Part shown: positions 18,426 to 26,606 of the stretch, piece by piece
How the letters are laid out: every line of letters begins with the position of its first letter
Numbering within the stretch: the first letter of the stretch is position 1
Origin: Mesopusillimonas faecipullorum
GTDB taxonomy: Bacteria > Pseudomonadota > Gammaproteobacteria > Burkholderiales > Burkholderiaceae_B
Length of the DNA stretch: 64,000 nt
Reading direction: 5' to 3'
Assembly (NCBI RefSeq): GCF_020539505.1
Contig: NZ_JACDXW010000005.1
Span: 62,001 to 126,000 of the forward strand
Position numbers and translations under genes: made by a program
Notes under the pieces: generated by a model
The model's database searches: none
What the model saw: the letters and a program-made list of their open reading frames with translations, nothing else
Told to the model about the DNA's origin: nothing

Positions 18426-19403
18426 ATGTTTCAACCTGCCAACATGTCTTTATGGTCAGGGCGTGACGATACGCCTGACGAGGGTGCCGCCGGTTTGCGC
18501 TGGCACCAATGCGTCAAGGCGCTTAGCAACGAAGCCCACGAAGGCGTGGCATTGCTGGGGTTTGCCAGCGATGCCGGCGTGGCGCGCAACCACGGGCGCC
18601 CAGGCGCCCGTCAAGGCCCTACCAAGTTGCGCCGCATGCTGGCGGGGCTGCCTGCGCCCTCCGTACCGGTTTACGATGCGGGCGACGTGGTCTGTGAAGA
18701 CGACGCGCTCGAAGCGGCTCAGGCCGAACAGGCCGGGCAACTGGCCTCCTTGCTGGACCAAGGTTTGCTGCCCATCACACTGGGCGGCGGCCACGAGGTA
18801 GCGCTGGGCTCTTTTCGGGGTCTGGCGCGCCACCTGGAAAACCAAGGTGCCCATGCAAAACCTCGCGTAGGCATCATCAACCTTGACGCCCACTTCGACC
18901 TGCGTCTGGCGCCACGTGGCAGCTCCGGCACGCCTTTTCGGCAGATCGCGGACGATTGCCAGGAAAAGGGTTGGGCTTTCCAATACTGCTGTTTGGGCAT
19001 TAGCCGCTTTGCCAACACGCAGGCACTGTTTGACCGTGCCAAGGACTTGGGCGTTTGGTGGCGTGAAGACACCCAAATGGGCCCTGGGCACGAAGACGCC
19101 ACCTTGCGTTACCTGAGCGACTTCATGGCCCAAGTGGACCACGTTTACTTCACGCTCTGTCTAGATGTACTGCCGGCGGCTGTGGCCCCCGGCGTTAGCG
19201 CCCCAGCCGCCTATGGCGTTAGCTTGACGCTGGTGGAGAACCTGCTTGATGCTGTGGCACAAAGTGGTAAGCTGCGCTTGGCGGACATCGCCGAACTCAA
19301 CCCCTCTTACGACATAGACGACCGCACCGCACGTACAGCGGCGCGCTGCGTTGCGCGCTTGGCTGACCCAGCCATGCGCGCGCTCATCGGCACCCGATCA
19401 TGA
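18426..19403 (+). CDS. hutG: Formimidoylglutamase (arginase/agmatinase fold)
   Basis: 325 aa. The ureohydrolase metal motifs are present: GGGHE near residue 120, NLDAHFD near 157, and [17 protein letters not shown] near 243. SSGTPFRQ is typical of HutG. It hydrolyses formimidoylglutamate to glutamate and formamide, so this pathway should not need HutF. It overlaps hutI by four bases. Confidence 0.92.
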   Translation: MFQPANMSLWSGRDDTPDEGAAGLRWHQCVKALSNEAHEGVALLGFASDAGVARNHGRPGARQGPTKLRRMLAGLPAPSVPVYDAGDVVCEDDALEAAQAEQAGQLASLLDQGLLPITLGGGHEVALGSFRGLARHLENQGAHAKPRVGIINLDAHFDLRLAPRGSSGTPFRQIADDCQEKGWAFQYCCLGISRFANTQALFDRAKDLGVWWREDTQMGPGHEDATLRYLSDFMAQVDHVYFTLCLDVLPAAVAPGVSAPAAYGVSLTLVENLLDAVAQSGKLRLADIAELNPSYDIDDRTARTAARCVARLADPAMRALIGTRS

Positions 19404-20629
19404 CTACTACCGTACCTCTTTGGCACTCCCTCTGGGAAAACCTCCGTCTAGCCACCATGCAGGGCGGAACCTACAGCGTCATGGAAGACGCCGTCATTGC
19501 CACCACACAAGACGGCAAAATCGCTTGGATGGGCCCTCGCCGTGAGCTTCCCGACGGCTACCGCGCCGCTCATCGACACGATGCGCGCGGGGTGTGGGCA
19601 ACGCCCGGCCTCATCGACTGCCATACCCATATCGTTTACGCAGGTAACCGCAACAACGAGTTCGAAGCGCGCTTGAACGGCGCCACCTACGAAGACATCG
19701 CCCGCCAAGGCGGAGGCATTGTTTCTACCGTGCATGCCACACGGGCAGCCACCGAAGACGAACTCTTTGAACAAAGCGTCAAGCGTGTCAAAGACTTGTT
19801 GGCCGAAGGCGTCACCACCCTGGAAATCAAATCCGGTTACGGCCTGGATCTGGAAAGCGAATCCAAGATGCTGCGCGTCGCGCGCCGCATAGGGCGTACG
19901 CTGCCGGTGCATGTGCGCACCACCTTTTTAGGTGCCCATGCCTTACCACCCGAATACAAAGACAAGTCCGACGACTACATAGATCTGGTCTGCCAAACGA
20001 TGCTGCCCGCCATCGCACGCGATGGCTTGGCTGACGCTGTCGACGCATTCTGCGAGAACATAGGCTTCTCGTCCGCCCAAACCGAAAAAGTCTTCCTGGC
20101 GGCACAACAAGCCGGGCTTCCCGTCAAACTGCACGCAGAACAGCTCTCTGACCAGCATGGTGCGGCCTTGGCTGCACGCTACGGTGCTCTCTCTGCCGAC
20201 CATCTGGAGTACCTGTCGCAAGAAGGCATACAAGCCATGGCACAGGCCGGCACCGCGGCGGTATTGCTGCCAGGCGCCTTCTATTTCTTGCGTGAAACCA
20301 AACTGCCTCCCATTACCGCACTGCAAGACGGCGGCGTGCCTATTGCCATCTCTACCGATTGCAATCCCGGCACGTCTCCCATGACATCGCTGCTGCTGGC
20401 AATGAATATGGCCAGCACCTTGTTCCGCCTGACGCCCGAGCGCGTATTGGCCGGCGTTACCACGCATGCCGCGCGCGCCTTGGGTCTGCAGGATAAGTGC
20501 GGGCAACTGGCGGTTGGCATGCAAGCCGACTTCGCCCTGTGGGATATAGAAAGGCCGGGTGACCTGGCCTTCGTGCTGGGCAGCAACCCCTGTGTGGGAA
20601 CCGTGGTAGGCGGCGAGCTGCGCTCATAA
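19400..20629 (+). CDS. hutI: Imidazolonepropionase
   Basis: 409 aa amidohydrolase. Zinc ligands lie in [10 protein letters not shown] (about residue 72), HAEQLSDQ (about 247) and [10 protein letters not shown] (about 319). It opens imidazolonepropionate to formimidoylglutamate, so it acts before HutG although the gene comes after. The last ~14 codons and about 22 bases beyond the stop are repeated at 21463-21526, beyond the toxin-antitoxin genes. Confidence 0.96.
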   Translation: MTTTVPLWHSLWENLRLATMQGGTYSVMEDAVIATTQDGKIAWMGPRRELPDGYRAAHRHDARGVWATPGLIDCHTHIVYAGNRNNEFEARLNGATYEDIARQGGGIVSTVHATRAATEDELFEQSVKRVKDLLAEGVTTLEIKSGYGLDLESESKMLRVARRIGRTLPVHVRTTFLGAHALPPEYKDKSDDYIDLVCQTMLPAIARDGLADAVDAFCENIGFSSAQTEKVFLAAQQAGLPVKLHAEQLSDQHGAALAARYGALSADHLEYLSQEGIQAMAQAGTAAVLLPGAFYFLRETKLPPITALQDGGVPIAISTDCNPGTSPMTSLLLAMNMASTLFRLTPERVLAGVTTHAARALGLQDKCGQLAVGMQADFALWDIERPGDLAFVLGSNPCVGTVVGGELRS

Positions 20630-20652
20630 CAGTTGGTGAATGCTGTGCGGCA
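20589..20652 (+). repeat. hutI 3'-end direct repeat, left copy
   Basis: A 31-base identical core (20589-20619) plus a diverged extension aligns without gaps to 21463-21526. This copy is the genuine end of hutI. The two copies are 874 bases apart and bracket the ParDE pair and the Fic-like remnant. Confidence 0.85.
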
Positions 20653-20679
20653 AGACAAAAGCGGAGGCCGCTTTGCCGC
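20647..20679 (+). terminator. Putative hut operon terminator hairpin
   Basis: GCGGCAA / TTGCCGC encloses AAAGCGG / CCGCTTT; the two pairings overlap slightly and compete. It is 18 bases after the hutI stop. The T content is short, so strength is uncertain; it could also serve the convergent toxin gene. Confidence 0.45.
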
Positions 20680-20700
20680 GCAGCTCTACATCTCACAAAC

Positions 20701-21015
20701 TTATAGCCCGAAATCTTCACGAAAGCGCTCTATCTGGTGCATACGCTCGTGCAAGATCGTGACAATACCTATATCGCCATCCGACAGCCAGCGCCAGTAA
20801 ACGAAGTGCTTCTCGTAACGGAAGAAGAAGCCTTCAACCCCGAATTCAGACGGGACGGGCTGAGAGACAACACCATGGGATGTAATTTTGGCGAATGCAT
20901 CGAACAGACCGGTCACGTAGCGCACTGCCTGCTGCTCACCCCACTGAGCTCGGGTATAGCGGTAAATTTCATCCAGCCGCAAAGATGCCGCGTACTGTAC
21001 GCGGATGTTTGCCAT
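20701..21015 (-). CDS. ParE/RelE-type toxin
   Basis: 104 aa from the ATG at 21015; an in-frame start 10 codons earlier would overlap the antitoxin gene. The sequence fits the ParE superfamily: LRLDEIYRYTRAQWGEQQAVRYVTGLFDAF at the start, then GFFFRYEKHFVYWR and IVTILHERMHQIERF at the end. ParE toxins poison gyrase, though RelE-fold members can be RNases. Four bases separate it from the upstream antitoxin gene. Confidence 0.87.
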   Translation of the reverse strand: MANIRVQYAASLRLDEIYRYTRAQWGEQQAVRYVTGLFDAFAKITSHGVVSQPVPSEFGVEGFFFRYEKHFVYWRWLSDGDIGIVTILHERMHQIERFREDFGL

Positions 21016-21019
21016 GCGG

Positions 21020-21274
21020 TCAGCCCTTATTGCGGGCAATGACATCCTCTGCTGTTAGGGGCTGGTAGGAAGACTCGGGGGCATTGAATGCCTGCGCCAG
21101 CTCCGCCTTAAGGCGCTCGAACGCCTCTGCTTCCGTGCGCTCTTTGTCTCGACGGATCAGATCTCGTACATACTCGCTAACGTTGTCATAGGCACCATAC
21201 TCACCGACGTTGGAAGCAACGAAGTCACTCAGCGGTCCTTTGAGGCGGACGGTCATGGTAGTGGTGCGAGACAT
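21020..21274 (-). CDS. ParD/CopG-type antitoxin (ribbon-helix-helix)
   Basis: 84 aa from the ATG at 21274. The N-terminal beta strand MSRTTTMTVRLKG and following helices (SEYVRDLIRRDKER) match ribbon-helix-helix antitoxins, which bind their own promoter and neutralise ParE. A longer frame upstream (start 21334) runs into AT-rich promoter-like sequence and lacks family similarity. Confidence 0.88.
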   Translation of the reverse strand: MSRTTTMTVRLKGPLSDFVASNVGEYGAYDNVSEYVRDLIRRDKERTEAEAFERLKAELAQAFNAPESSYQPLTAEDVIARNKG

Positions 21275-21383
21275 ACGGCATTTCCAAAATGTTGTTTGTG
21301 TATTAAATATAACCAAGAAACAATACACAAACAACGTTGCGAATTTCCTTTAGAGCACGGAAGTCCTGGGCGTAGCCCACACC

Positions 21384-21500
21384 ATGACGCTTGAAGAACA
21401 GCGGCCAGACGTACTGAACGAAGCTTTCTGCAAGCGTCTGCACAAAGAAATGTTCAAGAATACCTGTGTGGGAACCGTGGTAGGCGGCGAGCTACGCTGA
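21384..21500 (+). pseudogene. Fic-like fragment fused in frame to a copied hutI tail
   Basis: A 38-codon frame. Codons 1-27 (MTLEEQRPDV, then LNEAFCKRLHKEMFKNT) resemble the helix before the core of Fic/mobile-mystery-B proteins, where KRLHKEMF is normally followed by a WxWAG motif. From [11 protein letters not shown] onward it is the hutI C-terminus. The Fic catalytic motif HPFxxGNGR is absent. It is almost certainly non-functional; the Fic assignment is from pattern memory. Confidence 0.6.
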
Positions 21501-21526
21501 TAACTCTGGGGAAATACCGTGCGGCA
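21463..21526 (+). repeat. hutI 3'-end direct repeat, right copy
   Basis: Gapless match to 20589-20652: the first 31 bases are identical, then two single mismatches up to the stop region, then weaker similarity ending in GTGCGGCA. It is detached from any hutI body. Confidence 0.85.
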
Positions 21527-21551
21527 GCTCCGCCTTAAGACGAGAGCTGCC
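21523..21551. terminator. Hairpin after the right hutI-tail copy
   Basis: GGCAGCTC / GAGCTGCC with a 13-base loop. It corresponds in position to the hairpin after the true hutI stop and lies 30 bases before the end of the DUF4351 remnant on the other strand. Confidence 0.45.
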
Positions 21552-21580
21552 ACACACTGAGTCAAGAGCTCAGTGCGCCC

Positions 21581-21976
21581 CTAATTGCCGAATACCTCGT
21601 CCAGGCAGGAAGGCGCATCTAGCAGCTTGAATGACCAAGCCTGCAACTGCTCAGCATCTGCCTGCTCGATACGCGCCACGACATCTACAGGCAAACTGCC
21701 GAATTTACGCGTCAGCAACCGCTCCAACAAACCCGCCTGGCCTTCCGTACGTCCCGCTTCATGTCCTTCGCGTCTGGCACGGTTTAGCGCGGTGCGTTCA
21801 TCCAGCAAAGCGATCTCGCGCTGCAACGCCGCCCAGCGCAAGGTTTCATCGGCAGATAATTCCCGCAAGTGTTGCAAGGCTTCCTGTACCAGGGGATGCG
21901 TGATCTGGTTCATGACAGTCTCGTCCAGGTTATGCAACAGGCAACTGACCCACACCGACAATGCGGGCGCGCGCAC
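21581..21976 (-). pseudogene. C-terminal remnant of an Rpn-type nuclease/transposase-like protein (DUF4351)
   Basis: 131 codons. The last part (LLERLLTRKFGSLPVDVV, then AEQLQAWSFKLLDAPSCLDEVF) matches the DUF4351 domain found at the end of many Rpn (PD-(D/E)XK) family proteins. The preceding charged region fits the linker. The N-terminal nuclease domain is missing: upstream sequence is only 39 bases to the next gene. MNQITHPLVQ (about codon 22) could be an internal start. Treated as a truncated gene. Confidence 0.7.
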
Positions 21977-22015
21977 GCCGCCCGCATTGTCGGCAGCAAC
22001 GCTGATGACAACGCC

Positions 22016-22729
22016 CTACTTCAATCCCCGTGCCCAACGCGCATAAGCCGTACGCATCATCTGGTGCATGCGCTGTGTACGCACGTCCAGCTGCGCCAGC
22101 ATTTCTTCGCGGCTGCTGGTAGAAGGGTTGTTACGGGCCAGTTCACGTTCGTGGCTGGCACGGTTTGCCTGCGATAGCGAGACCACCAGCTCGGGGGTCA
22201 TTTCCAGATGAAACTGCATGCCCAGATGGCGATTGCCATAGACGAAGGCCTGGTTGGGACAGACATCGCTGTGCGCCAAACGCTGCGCGCCTTCGGGCAG
22301 GATGAAGATATCCTGGTGCCATTGGAATAGCTCGTCGGATAAGGACTCACCCAACCACTCTCGCACGACGGGTTCGGGCTCATATTGCACAGCTTGCCAA
22401 CCGATTTCCATGCGCGGGCCTTTTTCTACGTGCCCACCCAAGGCGGTAGCCAGTATCTGACCGCCCAGACAATGGCCGATCACGGGCACCCCGGCCTCAT
22501 CGGCCCGGCGCACGAACGCTATCTCGCGCGCCAGCCAATCCAGGCCGTCGTTGACACCCATCCCCCCACCCATCAGCACAATGCCGCTATAGGCCTCGGG
22601 GTCTTCGGGAATCGGCGCCCCGTCCATGATGGGCACCATCACCCAAGGCAAAGAGAGCTCGTTCAACGTAGAAAGAACGGCACCCGGTTCACCCACATGG
22701 GTATGCTGGAAAATCGCAATCGGCTTCAT
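22016..22729 (-). CDS. Class I glutamine amidotransferase-like protein
   Basis: 237 aa. The nucleophile elbow GHCLGG places Cys87 as catalytic, and FHLEMTPE near the C-terminus supplies the His-Glu pair. The fold resembles the GMP-synthase-type GATase domain without a synthetase partner. Next to a glutamine-synthetase-like ligase and a Rieske oxygenase it parallels AtdA2/TdnT of aniline catabolism, where it would hydrolyse a gamma-glutamyl amide (inference). It ends 39 bases from the DUF4351 remnant. Confidence 0.85.
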   Translation of the reverse strand: MKPIAIFQHTHVGEPGAVLSTLNELSLPWVMVPIMDGAPIPEDPEAYSGIVLMGGGMGVNDGLDWLAREIAFVRRADEAGVPVIGHCLGGQILATALGGHVEKGPRMEIGWQAVQYEPEPVVREWLGESLSDELFQWHQDIFILPEGAQRLAHSDVCPNQAFVYGNRHLGMQFHLEMTPELVVSLSQANRASHERELARNNPSTSSREEMLAQLDVRTQRMHQMMRTAYARWARGLK

Positions 22730-22735
22730 GTCACC

Positions 22736-24184
22736 CTAAAACATATCGAAGTATTCACGCTGCTCCCAGTCGGTGACCGCCTGGTTGAAACGTGCCAATT
22801 CTGCCTCTTTGATGTGGCAGAAGTAATCTACAAAGCGCTGTCCGTACTGTTCGCAAAGATAGTTGTCCTGGCGCAGCGCTTGCAGTGCGTCGCCCAACGA
22901 ACGCGGCAACAAGGCAGCCGGTGACTCGTAGGGCGTATCGGCGCAAGGGCCGGGATCAAGTTGGCGACGTATGCCGTCCAGGCCCGAAAACACTTGCGAC
23001 GCCACGTACAAGTAAGGATTGGCATTGGGCTCGCCGATACGGTTTTCGATACGTGTGGCCGACTGCCCCACACCGCCCAACACTCGCAGCATGGCGCCAC
23101 GGTTATCGCGGCCCCATGAGGCACGGTCGGGTGCCAACGAGAAAGAACGATAGCGGCGATAACCATTGATGGTAGGCGTAGAGAACACCGCCGAACCATG
23201 CGCATGGGCCAGCAAGCCGCCCAGGTAATGCTGCCCCAAGGCAGAGAGGTTCTGCCCTGCTTCGGTGGGGATAAACACGTTCTCGCCGGTTTTCAGGTCG
23301 CGCAACGATTGATGCAAATGCCAACCGCTGGACATGACATTGGGAATGCGCGGGCGGCACATGAAAGTAGCGTGATAGCCCTTGCGCTGACACACTTGCT
23401 TAACGGCGCTGCGCAACAGCACCATGGCATCGGCCGAGGCCATGCCGGCCATGGGGCCAAAGGTGATTTCAAACTGGCTGGGGCCGAACTCCACCTCTAG
23501 CGAATGCAAAGGCAAACCCAGGCCCTGGGCCGTGACACGCAGCAATTCCATCACTTCGTCGACACTGTCGTAGCGCTGTTCGGTTAAGTATTGATAACCA
23601 TGCGACAACAACGACACCTGAGGCGGTTCGCCCGGCTGACCTGGCTGACTGGCATGCTGCAATTGCATGCTGGCGTCTTCCAGGCGGAACACGTGCAACT
23701 CGACCTCGAGGCCGCTGAACAGTTCAAGGCCTTGCTCGGCCAGCTCGCCCAAGGCGCGCTGCAAAATGCTGCGCGTCGCCAAAGGCGAAGGCTTGCCGTC
23801 AGTAAGGTAGGCATCGCACAGGACCCAGCCCGTGCGACTTGCCCAAGGCAATACCCGAAAGGTGGTCGGGTCTGCCACCATGACAAAATCGGCCGCGCCC
23901 TGCATGCCGGGGAAGTCGAAACCGCCCCCCGCCGCAAACACGGGAAACACCGTGGTGTGCGAGGTGTCCTTGGCAAACAGGGTGCTGGTCAGATTAACGC
24001 CGCTGGTCAGCGCCGAGGCAGCTGCCTCGGCCACCAAGGTTTTGCCGCGCAAGATCCCGTGCTGGTCAGGAAAAGCGAAACGCACCACATCCAGTTCACC
24101 GGATTTGAAGCGTTTGGCGAGTTCTGCGCCCGCACGAGTCTGCTCGGCTGTCCATAAGCCGTGTTGTTCAACGAAGCTGGCCAT
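22736..24184 (-). CDS. Glutamine-synthetase-family ligase (gamma-glutamylamide synthetase-like)
   Basis: 482 aa with the type-I GS fold. Visible motifs are LEVEFGPSQFEITF (metal/glutamate site, near residue 229), SGWHLHQSL (near 286) and RIENRIGEPNANPYLYVA (near 379). It lacks the NRTAS region and adenylylation loop expected of housekeeping GlnA and is closer to the AtdA1/PuuA/GlnA3 type that joins glutamate to an amine using ATP. It sits 6 bases upstream of the amidotransferase gene and 7 bases after the Rieske gene in one operon. Confidence 0.87.
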   Translation of the reverse strand: MASFVEQHGLWTAEQTRAGAELAKRFKSGELDVVRFAFPDQHGILRGKTLVAEAAASALTSGVNLTSTLFAKDTSHTTVFPVFAAGGGFDFPGMQGAADFVMVADPTTFRVLPWASRTGWVLCDAYLTDGKPSPLATRSILQRALGELAEQGLELFSGLEVELHVFRLEDASMQLQHASQPGQPGEPPQVSLLSHGYQYLTEQRYDSVDEVMELLRVTAQGLGLPLHSLEVEFGPSQFEITFGPMAGMASADAMVLLRSAVKQVCQRKGYHATFMCRPRIPNVMSSGWHLHQSLRDLKTGENVFIPTEAGQNLSALGQHYLGGLLAHAHGSAVFSTPTINGYRRYRSFSLAPDRASWGRDNRGAMLRVLGGVGQSATRIENRIGEPNANPYLYVASQVFSGLDGIRRQLDPGPCADTPYESPAALLPRSLGDALQALRQDNYLCEQYGQRFVDYFCHIKEAELARFNQAVTDWEQREYFDMF

Positions 24185-24191
24185 GATGTCC

Positions 24192-25526
24192 TCAGGCGGT
24201 CAGGCGTTTTGCGGCCCAGTCGCAGGCTTCACGACGCTTGCGGTCGGCTTGCTCCCAGTACTGTTCGGGCGTCAAGGTACTGGCCCCTACACCGTCTATG
24301 GAGATAGGCCCAATCATTTCGCGTGCCTGTTCAGCATCGGGCATCATGGGTACGGGCGCCTTGGGGTCGGCCAGCGTGCTTTCTATGGCTTTGACCAGCA
24401 TGCGGCGATAAGCGAAGATGCACTTGTCGCTGGCTGCCAGGTGCTCGCGTGTGCGATTTTGGATAGGCCCTTGCGATTCCACTGCCCACTGGTCGTGCAC
24501 GTTGATGTCGTGACCCATGCCGGTGTAGGTTTCTTTCAGCTGTTCATCGACGTTGAAACCGTAGTCGTTCTGCTTGTTGCGACGCGAAGTGTAGTGGGGC
24601 AGCTCGATGAGTTGCAGGCGCTGATCGCGCATCTTTTTCTTATCGACAGGTTCGGTAAAGCTGGTGAAAATCGCATACCAATGACAGGAGGTGTCATCGA
24701 TGGGCACGTGCCATTGCGAAATCGTCATGTGCGCGCTCATGGGAATGACGATGGCCTCGGGGAACACCATGTTCGTCACACGCACGTGCGTTTGTTTTTC
24801 GTCCAGCTTGCGCGTAGAGATAATACGCATGCCGTAGTCAGTAAGCTTGGCGTCGATATTGGGGCGGGCATATTCGCGCAGCACTTTGGTGATGGGCGTT
24901 TCGGTATCGGCAGACGCACCACGAAACTGTTTGCCATAGCTTTCAGACGTGTCCGCATCTTCGAAGAAGCGATGCAAGTACGAAGCGTGAGCAGGGTCTA
25001 TGCCCACTTCCAGCGCCTGCAACCAGTTGCACTCCCAGCGCCCTTTAAAAGCAAAGGTGTGCGAATCAGGAGCCACGAAACAATCGAACTCGGGCAATGC
25101 GGGAGGTTCACCTTCGCCCATGTAGGCAAAGATAATGCCGCTACGCTCTACCACGGGGTAGGCGCCTTGCTGGATGCTGTGACGGAAGCGGCTGTTCTCG
25201 GGCTCGGCAGGGGTTTCCAGGCATTCGCCCTTGATGTTGAACAGCCAGCCATGAAAGGGGCAACGCAGGCCGCCGTCTTCCAGACGACCGAAAGCCAGGT
25301 CAGCACCACGGTGAGGACAGTCGCGATCCACCAAACCCAACTGGCCGGACTCGTCGCGGAACAACACCATGTCTTGGCCCAACAGCCTGACGGCCTTAAG
25401 CGGGCGTTTCTCTTCGAGTTCTTCGGACAGCGCAACCGGCTGCCAGTAACGACGCAGCAAAGTGCCGGCAGGCGTGCCGGGCCCTACGCGCGTCATGAAA
25501 TCATTTTGTTCTGCAGTAATCGCCAT
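24192..25526 (-). CDS. Rieske non-heme iron oxygenase, phthalate 4,5-dioxygenase-like
   Basis: 444 aa from the ATG at 25526, which has GGAGG 7-8 bases upstream; an in-frame start 25 codons earlier is possible. Rieske ligands are Cys70-His72 (DCPHRG) and Cys89-His92 (CPFHGW). The mononuclear iron site is in NWLQALEVGIDPAHASYLH, about residues 165-183. The N-terminus (VGPGTPAGTLLRRYWQPVAL) is typical of the phthalate-dioxygenase group, which uses a separate flavin reductase. None is adjacent, so the reductase must be borrowed. It is the first gene of the operon, divergent from a GntR regulator. Confidence 0.9.
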   Translation of the reverse strand: MAITAEQNDFMTRVGPGTPAGTLLRRYWQPVALSEELEEKRPLKAVRLLGQDMVLFRDESGQLGLVDRDCPHRGADLAFGRLEDGGLRCPFHGWLFNIKGECLETPAEPENSRFRHSIQQGAYPVVERSGIIFAYMGEGEPPALPEFDCFVAPDSHTFAFKGRWECNWLQALEVGIDPAHASYLHRFFEDADTSESYGKQFRGASADTETPITKVLREYARPNIDAKLTDYGMRIISTRKLDEKQTHVRVTNMVFPEAIVIPMSAHMTISQWHVPIDDTSCHWYAIFTSFTEPVDKKKMRDQRLQLIELPHYTSRRNKQNDYGFNVDEQLKETYTGMGHDINVHDQWAVESQGPIQNRTREHLAASDKCIFAYRRMLVKAIESTLADPKAPVPMMPDAEQAREMIGPISIDGVGASTLTPEQYWEQADRKRREACDWAAKRLTA

Positions 25527-25607
25527 GGGGAGACCTCCATAGGGGTGTTCGGGATCTGCCTTCATGGAATGTATAAACTGCGTACAGAACCTGAAGGCCA
25601 CAAATCA

Positions 25608-25724
25608 ATTGTATGCAACTCAACCAGAAAAACCCACAAAATATGGCAAATACTAGGGTAAACGATAGGTATCAAACCGTTTGTTGTATGCAATATTGAA
25701 ACTCATGCGGGACATTGCATGCAT
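25608..25724. promoter_or_regulatory. Operator-like repeats between the Rieske operon and the GntR gene
   Basis: Three related palindromes: ATTGTATGCAA at 25608-25618, TTGTATGCAA at 25684-25693, and TTGCATGCAT at 25715-25724. FCD-type GntR regulators often bind TTGTATnnAA-like sites, so these are the probable operators. The third lies 57 bases upstream of the regulator start (autoregulation) and the first 82 bases upstream of the oxygenase start. Confidence 0.6.
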
Positions 25725-25780
25725 AACGCCCCCTCCCGCTGTTGAATTCTGTAGAATGGCCCATCGTTCCCTGCCCTGCC

Positions 25781-26524
25781 ATGAAGCCTAATATTCCTAA
25801 TTCCCAACAGTCACGCGTCCTGATACAGCTGCGCGACCTCATCCTGAAAGGGGCGTTTGCCCCCGGCGAGCGCCTGGCTGAGATTCCTTTGGCCGAGCGC
25901 CTGGAGGCTTCGCGCACCCCCGTCAGGCTGGCACTGACAACCTTGGAATATGAAGGCCTGATCGAAGCAGTGCCTAGCGGCGGCTATCGTATGCGGGGCT
26001 TTACGCACGAAGAGGTCGCGCACGCTATTCGCACCCGTGGCGTGCTCGAGGGCTACGCCGCGCGGCAACTCGCCGAAAAAGGCTTGTCACCCGAGCTTGC
26101 CAAGCAACTGCGGGCTTGTTTGCTGAAGATAGATGCAGCGGTCAACAAAGCCAGTATGAGCCTGGACGACTACGCCGTCTATGTAGACGGCAACAGCCAA
26201 TTCCATGCGCTGATTCTAGAGGGCTGCGGCAATCGCACCGTACAACGCATGATGGACATGCTGAATGGCCAACCCTTTGGCGCCCCCAGCGCCATGCTGC
26301 CCATGCAGTCTTCCCTTGAAGAAGGCACGCGCTGGATGCAGCACGCTCATTGCCAGCACCACATGCTGCTGCAAGCCATAGAACATGGCCAGGGCGCCAG
26401 AGCCCAGGCCTTAGGTGAAGAACACGTGGAAATTGCCTGCATGAACGTGGACTACGCCACACGCAACCCAGAGGTTGCCGCACAGGTCTTGCCGGGTATC
26501 AGGCTGGTAACCAACGCAGGGTAG
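25781..26524 (+). CDS. GntR-family regulator, FCD (FadR/VanR) type
   Basis: 247 aa from the ATG at 25781; a TTG start 13 codons upstream is also open. The N-terminal winged helix includes GERLAEIPLAERLEASRTPVRLALTTLEYEG, and FCD metal-site residues are visible in NSQFHALIL and QHHMLLQAIEHG. It probably represses the divergent Rieske/GS/amidotransferase operon until a pathway metabolite binds. Confidence 0.88.
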   Translation: MKPNIPNSQQSRVLIQLRDLILKGAFAPGERLAEIPLAERLEASRTPVRLALTTLEYEGLIEAVPSGGYRMRGFTHEEVAHAIRTRGVLEGYAARQLAEKGLSPELAKQLRACLLKIDAAVNKASMSLDDYAVYVDGNSQFHALILEGCGNRTVQRMMDMLNGQPFGAPSAMLPMQSSLEEGTRWMQHAHCQHHMLLQAIEHGQGARAQALGEEHVEIACMNVDYATRNPEVAAQVLPGIRLVTNAG

Positions 26525-26558
26525 AAAACCTCCCTGCTCTGACATGTCTGCATAGAGA

Positions 26559-26587
26559 GCATCCCCCCGGCCCTCCCGGAGGGATGC
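26559..26587. terminator. Bidirectional hairpin between convergent genes
   Basis: GCATCCCCCCGG pairs with CCGGAGGGATGC (11 of 12), loop of 5. It lies midway between the GntR gene end and the solute-binding protein gene end. No long T-run. Confidence 0.55.
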
Positions 26588-26606
26588 CATTCCATCAAAA
26601 CAAGCC

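Noticed and set aside
9000-20629. Expected histidine ammonia-lyase gene (hutH)
   Set aside because: No frame shows the MIO Ala-Ser-Gly motif or the family core; the gene is truly absent from this window.
21350-21565. Minus-strand frame over the hutI-tail copy
   Set aside because: The plus strand explains the sequence better as a Fic-like/hutI chimera; a second minus frame there also had only chance-like sequence.
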